From: an archaeon
GTDB taxonomy: Archaea; Asgardarchaeota; Hermodarchaeia; Hermodarchaeales; Hermodarchaeaceae
Reading direction: 5' to 3'
Length of the DNA: 9,101 nucleotides
Assembly: GCA_016550415.1 (NCBI GenBank)
Contig: JABXGU010000331.1
Span: 1-9,101 of the forward strand
The first letter of the stretch is position 1. Each line of letters begins with the position of its first letter. The position numbers and the translations under genes were made by a program. The notes below the pieces were generated by a model. The model did not search any database and was not told the DNA's origin. It saw nothing but the letters and a program-made list of their open reading frames with translations. Positions 5,889 through 9,101 of this stretch are shown here, piece after piece.

Positions 5889-7097
5889 CTAAGTTCTAGA
5901 TATTTTTGTAATAGGAAGAAGTTTGTTGTTTACGAATTTCTCAAGGTGCTGCCTTTTTTCTTCAATAATATTCTTGGACTTAGAGGGAACATCTGCATAT
6001 AGATCATATACGACAAAATAATGTTCATCTTTCACTCCAAATTCCCAACGCCCTACGATTTGACCATCTAGCCAAATAGAGGGGCGGATTTCTCCGGATT
6101 GGTTAACACCGCTGGTCCCTGTGTCAGGCATAGCTCTCTTGGGAGTTGAACCCTTAGGCCAATGGTATTGTGCAGAACGAGGGAAAAGTCTGGGAAGGAT
6201 TTCGCTATCAGTATACCAAAAACGGTCAGTAAACGCTTTGGCTAGGTGATCCTCATATGGGAGAAACCAGACAACTGGTTCTTTTAGAGACTCAAGGGAT
6301 CCAGCAAACTCTAAGTCACTCGCAGCAGCATAGAGGGTTTTGTCTATAACTTCGTATTCAACTATCTCATTTGAAAATTCTTGGAGTATACCTTTTACCT
6401 TTGTTTTTGTTGTTGGAATCCACCAAGCTATGTCATTTAGTGAAACTGGTCCAAATGTGGCTATGTAACGTAGAATGAGTTCACTAATTGCTTTATCTTC
6501 ATCTATATCTGGTAAAGAGAAGCCAGGAACCCATTTTTCTAGTAAAGAATAGGCAGTCGATGTACTCTTTGCAGATTTAGCAGAAGCGCGTACAACCCGT
6601 CCCATTGCAGATGCCATGATGAGAATCCATCGAATTTCTTTACCAAAATGTGGAAGTTTTTGTTTTAATTCACGTATTTTCATTGGTTTTTCTTTGAGAA
6701 CTTGAAGAATTTCATCAATCTTTGATTCAATTTGTTTATCTGTAAGATTCCTAAGAAATGGAATTCTTCTGACCTGCCTAAATAAGCTGGGTCCTGTTGC
6801 TCTGATTATGAGAGGAAGATTCTCAAGATGGACGACATGAACAGTATTTCGGAATGCATTAATCCTTACAATCTTTCTTCCGCAATTTAGTGACTCGAAA
6901 ACTTCCCGTGCGTCATAATCGCCTATACGTGCCCACACAGAAAGATATGGTGTCCAATAATCTGTAGAATGGAGTCCAAGCTGGGAATATGCAATTTCAT
7001 AGAAGTCTCCTCTCTTTTCCTTGAAGGACGACTGCTTCCGTAGATGATTCAAGCGTATCTGTTCAACTGTTACATTGGTTACTGTGTTTGCCTCCAT
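5889..7097 (-). CDS. AlkZ-like (HTH_42) winged-helix DNA-binding protein with altered catalytic motif
   Basis: The 402-residue protein has the layout of the AlkZ/YcaQ family (HTH_42), DNA glycosylases with tandem winged helices that remove alkylated or crosslinked bases. Family features visible are YLSVWARI (51-58), the RNTVHVVH strand (83-90, usual form RGTLHLV), the middle winged helix around 204-260, WFLPYEDHL (277-285, usual form LLPxFDxxL), and IWLDGQIVGRWE (341-352, usual form DGRVVGxW). At the catalytic QxQ position, just ahead of YLSVWAR, the sequence reads H43-S44-T45, so both glutamines are replaced. Known variants of the family carry QxD or HxQ, so glycosylase activity is uncertain. 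Length fits the family. The ATG has no Shine-Dalgarno but a TATA box 26 bases upstream, so the mRNA is probably leaderless. It follows an MFS transporter gene on the same strand, 78 bases away. Confidence 0.8.
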   Translation of the reverse strand: MEANTVTNVTVEQIRLNHLRKQSSFKEKRGDFYEIAYSQLGLHSTDYWTPYLSVWARIGDYDAREVFESLNCGRKIVRINAFRNTVHVVHLENLPLIIRATGPSLFRQVRRIPFLRNLTDKQIESKIDEILQVLKEKPMKIRELKQKLPHFGKEIRWILIMASAMGRVVRASAKSAKSTSTAYSLLEKWVPGFSLPDIDEDKAISELILRYIATFGPVSLNDIAWWIPTTKTKVKGILQEFSNEIVEYEVIDKTLYAAASDLEFAGSLESLKEPVVWFLPYEDHLAKAFTDRFWYTDSEILPRLFPRSAQYHWPKGSTPKRAMPDTGTSGVNQSGEIRPSIWLDGQIVGRWEFGVKDEHYFVVYDLYADVPSKSKNIIEEKRQHLEKFVNNKLLPITKISRT

Positions 7098-7120
7098 TTC
7101 AACTGTTACGGTACGTTTCC

Positions 7121-7128
7121 AATATAAA
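7121..7128 (-). promoter_or_regulatory. TATA box of the AlkZ-like gene, leaderless promoter
   Basis: The minus strand reads TTTATATT, a near-consensus archaeal TATA box. Its centre lies about 26 bases before the A of the ATG, which is the normal distance from TATA to transcript start. Together with the lack of a Shine-Dalgarno site, this predicts transcription starting at the ATG itself. Confidence 0.65.
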
Positions 7129-7131
7129 TGA

Positions 7132-7150
7132 AGGAGAAAATAAAAATAGT
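7132..7150 (-). terminator. T-rich stretch downstream of the MFS gene
   Basis: On the minus strand the bases from 7150 to 7132 read as a T-rich run (ACTATTTTTATTTTCTCC), 26 bases past the MFS stop. Archaeal RNA polymerase can terminate at oligo-T without a hairpin, so this may end the MFS transcript just before the promoter of the AlkZ-like gene. The evidence is composition only. Confidence 0.3.
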
Positions 7151-7175
7151 ATATAATTGTCGAATTGGTATATTA

Positions 7176-8630
7176 TTAGAATTCAGGTACTTTCTCAGGA
7201 ATTGCTTCAACAGCTTCCTCATGAATTGTTGGTAGGTCTTTAGCCTTTGGAATAGGATAACTAAAGCCTTTTCTGATCAATATTGCGCCAAGAAGAGAAA
7301 TTAATGAGCAAAGACCAAAGGTAAGTGGGAACCCATAAAGTGGGAGAAGCCATCCAAAGAAGATTAGGAGTGGTATGGCAAATAGCATTGCAACTGTGGG
7401 TTTGAAGGAGTAGAGACTGTTTCTGATTCGAGTAGGAAATACATCAATCATTACACGTTGAGTCAAGATATTTGAGAATGATTCGAATAGCGAAGTAATT
7501 AGAAAAATGATGAAGATTAGAATGATGGGTATTATTGACTCAATTGGTATTTGAAAAATTGGAATAAAAGTAAATGGAAAATAGAAAGTAATTATGGTTA
7601 CTGTCACTGGTGGGGGGAAGAAAAGGGTACTCAAAGCTATAACTAGATAGAATAAGAAGCCACAGAATTGGAGCAGTCTAAAACGGTGAATCCATTTTAC
7701 GGGGTCGAAGCGTCTTGACCATATCCCACTCCTTTCCAGTGTGACAGCTTGAGGCAAAAAGACTGATGTGCGAAAACCTGAAACTGCAATATCTGTTAAT
7801 AAATAACTGAAGTAGAGGGGAAACAGTAGTAGATTCCACCATATAGTTCCTGTCGCCCACATGAGTACTTCTCCAAAGAAAGTGAATGCTACGAATGGAG
7901 ATGAAACAGTGAACAAAACACCATCCTTTAAGAGACCACCATATTCCCTAAGAGTTGGCCGCTTTTCTTTTACATCTCGAACACCAGGTAAGTCTCTGAT
8001 GACAAAGAGCACTATAACTGCTAGAAAAATCATCATATAGGCTTGAAGTTGAAAAACCCACGTTCTCTGCATTAAGAGTGCCAGCAGACTTCCAGGGATA
8101 AGGACAAGGGTGGAAACGACTTGGAATAACATTCCTAATCTTCCAGAGAAGACACCATACTGTTTTCTGTCTGTATCATGAGGCATAGCAATTCGATAAT
8201 TATTATCAAACCACGCACTAAAGGCACCACTCTCCTGGGATGCTCCCAAGCCCATTAGAGCATAAATTGCTAGGAATACTGAGAATGGGGTGGAATATGT
8301 TATTTGAGAAGCTAACATAAAGGCAGCAGAATAGCAAATCATGGCTGATGCAATGACCCATCGTTGTCCAATCCAATCTCCTATTGCACCTGTTGGATAG
8401 TCAAGGGCAGTTTGTATAGCCAACTCGACGACTACTAGAATACCAACCATTGTTATTCCTGCAAGATAGTTTCCGCCACCCAAGGATTCTGCCATGAAGA
8501 TCATCCAAAACGTAGTTGAAATCTGAAATGACGCTGCAAAGGCAGGAAGGAGTATAGCCATGATTTTTGCTAGATGTAGCCCTGCCTCACTGGCACCTTC
8601 AAGACCAAAGAGTTTGGCTAGCATACTCAT
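7176..8630 (-). CDS. Major facilitator superfamily transporter
   Basis: This is a polytopic membrane protein of 484 residues with a 12-helix pattern split into two halves by a charged central loop (about 212-235, RDLPGVRDVKEKRPTLREY). MFS motif A is seen after helix 2 as DYPTGAIGDWIGQRW (77-91), with D77, G84, D85, G88 and R90 conserved. A SGAFSAWFD segment (134-142) resembles the helix 4-5 region of drug:proton antiporter-like members. The extremely hydrophobic stretch around 326-383 carries few charges. The C-terminal 30 residues are a soluble Glu/Pro-rich tail. It should sit in the cytoplasmic membrane as a secondary transporter, possibly exporting; the substrate is unknown. The ATG start has GGAGA eight bases upstream. 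A TATA-like box and a strong dyad lie upstream, and the AlkZ-like gene lies downstream. Confidence 0.88.
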   Translation of the reverse strand: MSMLAKLFGLEGASEAGLHLAKIMAILLPAFAASFQISTTFWMIFMAESLGGGNYLAGITMVGILVVVELAIQTALDYPTGAIGDWIGQRWVIASAMICYSAAFMLASQITYSTPFSVFLAIYALMGLGASQESGAFSAWFDNNYRIAMPHDTDRKQYGVFSGRLGMLFQVVSTLVLIPGSLLALLMQRTWVFQLQAYMMIFLAVIVLFVIRDLPGVRDVKEKRPTLREYGGLLKDGVLFTVSSPFVAFTFFGEVLMWATGTIWWNLLLFPLYFSYLLTDIAVSGFRTSVFLPQAVTLERSGIWSRRFDPVKWIHRFRLLQFCGFLFYLVIALSTLFFPPPVTVTIITFYFPFTFIPIFQIPIESIIPIILIFIIFLITSLFESFSNILTQRVMIDVFPTRIRNSLYSFKPTVAMLFAIPLLIFFGWLLPLYGFPLTFGLCSLISLLGAILIRKGFSYPIPKAKDLPTIHEEAVEAIPEKVPEF

Positions 8631-8638
8631 GAGCTATT

Positions 8639-8643
8639 TCTCC
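8639..8643 (-). promoter_or_regulatory. Ribosome binding site of the MFS gene
   Basis: The minus strand reads GGAGA, eight bases before the ATG at 8630-8628. It supports this start over the second in-frame ATG two codons downstream. Confidence 0.65.
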
Positions 8644-8684
8644 GACTGAGGTAGGATTGATTGCCATCAAGAACTAAACATCTC

Positions 8685-8692
8685 AATATAAG
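8685..8692 (-). promoter_or_regulatory. Possible TATA box of the MFS gene
   Basis: The minus strand reads CTTATATT. It would place the transcript start near 8662, leaving a leader of about 30 bases that includes the GGAGA ribosome binding site. The element is directly adjacent to the dyad at 8694-8717. Confidence 0.45.
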
Positions 8693-8693
8693 C

Positions 8694-8717
8694 ATTGGTA
8701 CTAGCTAAAGTGCCAAT
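8694..8717. promoter_or_regulatory. 24-base dyad upstream of the MFS promoter (operator candidate)
   Basis: ATTGGTACT (8694-8702) and AGTGCCAAT (8709-8717) are inverted repeats matching at eight of nine base pairs, around a six-base centre. The dyad lies immediately upstream of the TATA-like box, over the BRE position, where a bound regulator could block or recruit TBP/TFB. It is the longest near-perfect operator-like dyad in the window. Confidence 0.5.
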
Positions 8718-8810
8718 ACGGAGAGTTGCAATAGTTTTCCTTTCATTAGATGGTTATTGTATTCACCGATTTTACTTCATTCAAAAAAACCTAACAAAAC
8801 TATATTATTA

Positions 8811-8843
8811 AAAAAGAAGAGGAGTGCCCAGCATTGCTGGGCA
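8811..8843 (-). terminator. Hairpin terminator of the surface-protein gene
   Basis: TGCCCAGC (8825-8832) and GCTGGGCA (8836-8843) form a perfect 8-base GC-rich stem with a three-base loop, 11 bases past the stop codon at 8857-8855. On the minus strand it is followed by a pyrimidine-rich tract ending in TCTTCTTTTT (8820-8811). This is a clear intrinsic-style terminator. Confidence 0.7.
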
Positions 8844-8854
8844 AAAATGTGAAG

Positions 8855-9101
8855 TCAGCGTTTACGATGACGTCTGTGGATGACACCAATGCTAATGCTT
8901 GCAACAAGTGCAAGACCGATGGCTTCGATTGGGAAACCTGGAATCGGAGGAGTAGTAGTTGTCGTTTCAGGGATATTATTGATTGTCACAGTAACAGAAT
9001 CAGACCCTGTATTACCCACATTGTCATAGGCTAATGCAGTGATTACGTAAACACCAGCACTGAATAACGTCGTATCCAAGCTAAAGTTATAAGGTGCACT
9101 G
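8855..9101 (-). CDS. Ig-like surface protein with C-terminal sorting tail, C-terminal part (runs off the right edge)
   Basis: Only the last 81 residues are present; the frame stays open to the window edge, and the TTG at 9079 is an internal Leu rather than a start. The visible part begins with the last strands of a bacterial-type Ig repeat (SAPYNFSLDTT, then GVYVITALAYDNVGNTG and SVTVTINN). A Thr/Pro linker follows (ETTTTTPP). The end is a tripartite sorting tail: the motif PGFP, a hydrophobic helix of about 18 residues, and a basic cluster, HRRHRKR. By known logic of PGF-CTERM-type proteins, the polypeptide is exported and then cleaved and anchored by an archaeosortase. The archaeosortase encoded at 1926-2570 is a natural candidate, but genomes commonly have many such substrates. 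The signal peptide and the number of Ig repeats lie outside the window. Confidence 0.82.
   Translation of the reverse strand, partial: SAPYNFSLDTTLFSAGVYVITALAYDNVGNTGSDSVTVTINNIPETTTTTPPIPGFPIEAIGLALVASISIGVIHRRHRKR

Noticed and set aside
8834..9034. Plus-strand frame of 66 residues at the right edge
   Set aside because: It begins inside the terminator hairpin and is antisense to the convincing Ig-like/sorting-tail coding sequence; its composition is rich in Cys, Asn and Arg without a domain.
9077..9079. TTG at 9079 as the start of a short 74-residue protein
   Set aside because: The frame continues open upstream with Ig-domain sequence (SAPYNFSLDTT), so the TTG is an internal leucine codon of a larger truncated gene.
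1..9101. CRISPR arrays, rRNA, tRNA and insertion sequences
   Set aside because: No regularly spaced direct repeats, cloverleaf or rRNA-like sequence, transposase or terminal repeats were seen on either strand by reading; no covariance-model search could be run.

Overview
The window most likely comes from an archaeon, tentatively an Asgard-type lineage. The archaeal signs seen in the sequence are: a membrane archaeosortase and, separately, a surface protein ending in a Pro-Gly-Phe-Pro sorting tail; three KaiC/Rad55-type ATPases; a tandem PRC-barrel protein; TATA-like boxes about 25 bases ahead of predicted transcript starts, including one apparently leaderless gene; and Shine-Dalgarno sites at other genes. 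Base composition is moderately AT-rich. GTG and TTG starts are common: the best starts for the first plus-strand ATPase, the archaeosortase and acs are all non-ATG. The lineage call is inference from protein style, with no marker gene present.

Left part (1-1839): a truncated minus-strand KaiC-like ATPase runs off the left edge. A 197-base divergent control region with three separate dyads parts it from two overlapping plus-strand KaiC-like ATPases. The first of these has an intact Walker A; the second has a degenerate Walker A and looks like a non-catalytic partner.

Middle (1840-5809): a minus-strand archaeosortase converges on the ATPase pair. Its 5' end overlaps a possible small plus-strand two-helix membrane protein. 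Next comes a monocistronic AMP-forming acetyl-CoA synthetase (acs). It has a TATA box, an operator-like palindrome, a leader able to form several stems, a TTG start and a hairpin terminator beginning at the base after its stop. It is followed by a PRC-barrel protein built from two clearly duplicated halves.

Right part (5810-9101): three minus-strand genes follow a convergent hairpin. They are an AlkZ-like (HTH_42) winged-helix protein with an altered catalytic motif, apparently transcribed leaderless; a 12-helix MFS transporter with a 24-base operator-like dyad next to its TATA box; and the 3' end of an Ig-like surface protein whose tail is a plausible substrate type for the archaeosortase about 6 kb away.

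The parts do not form one obvious operon. The most coherent units are the KaiC-family cluster, the archaeosortase plus sorting-tail protein, and the glycosylase-like protein next to an efflux-type transporter. No rRNA, tRNA, CRISPR array or insertion sequence was seen, and no gene-free gap exceeds 300 bases.
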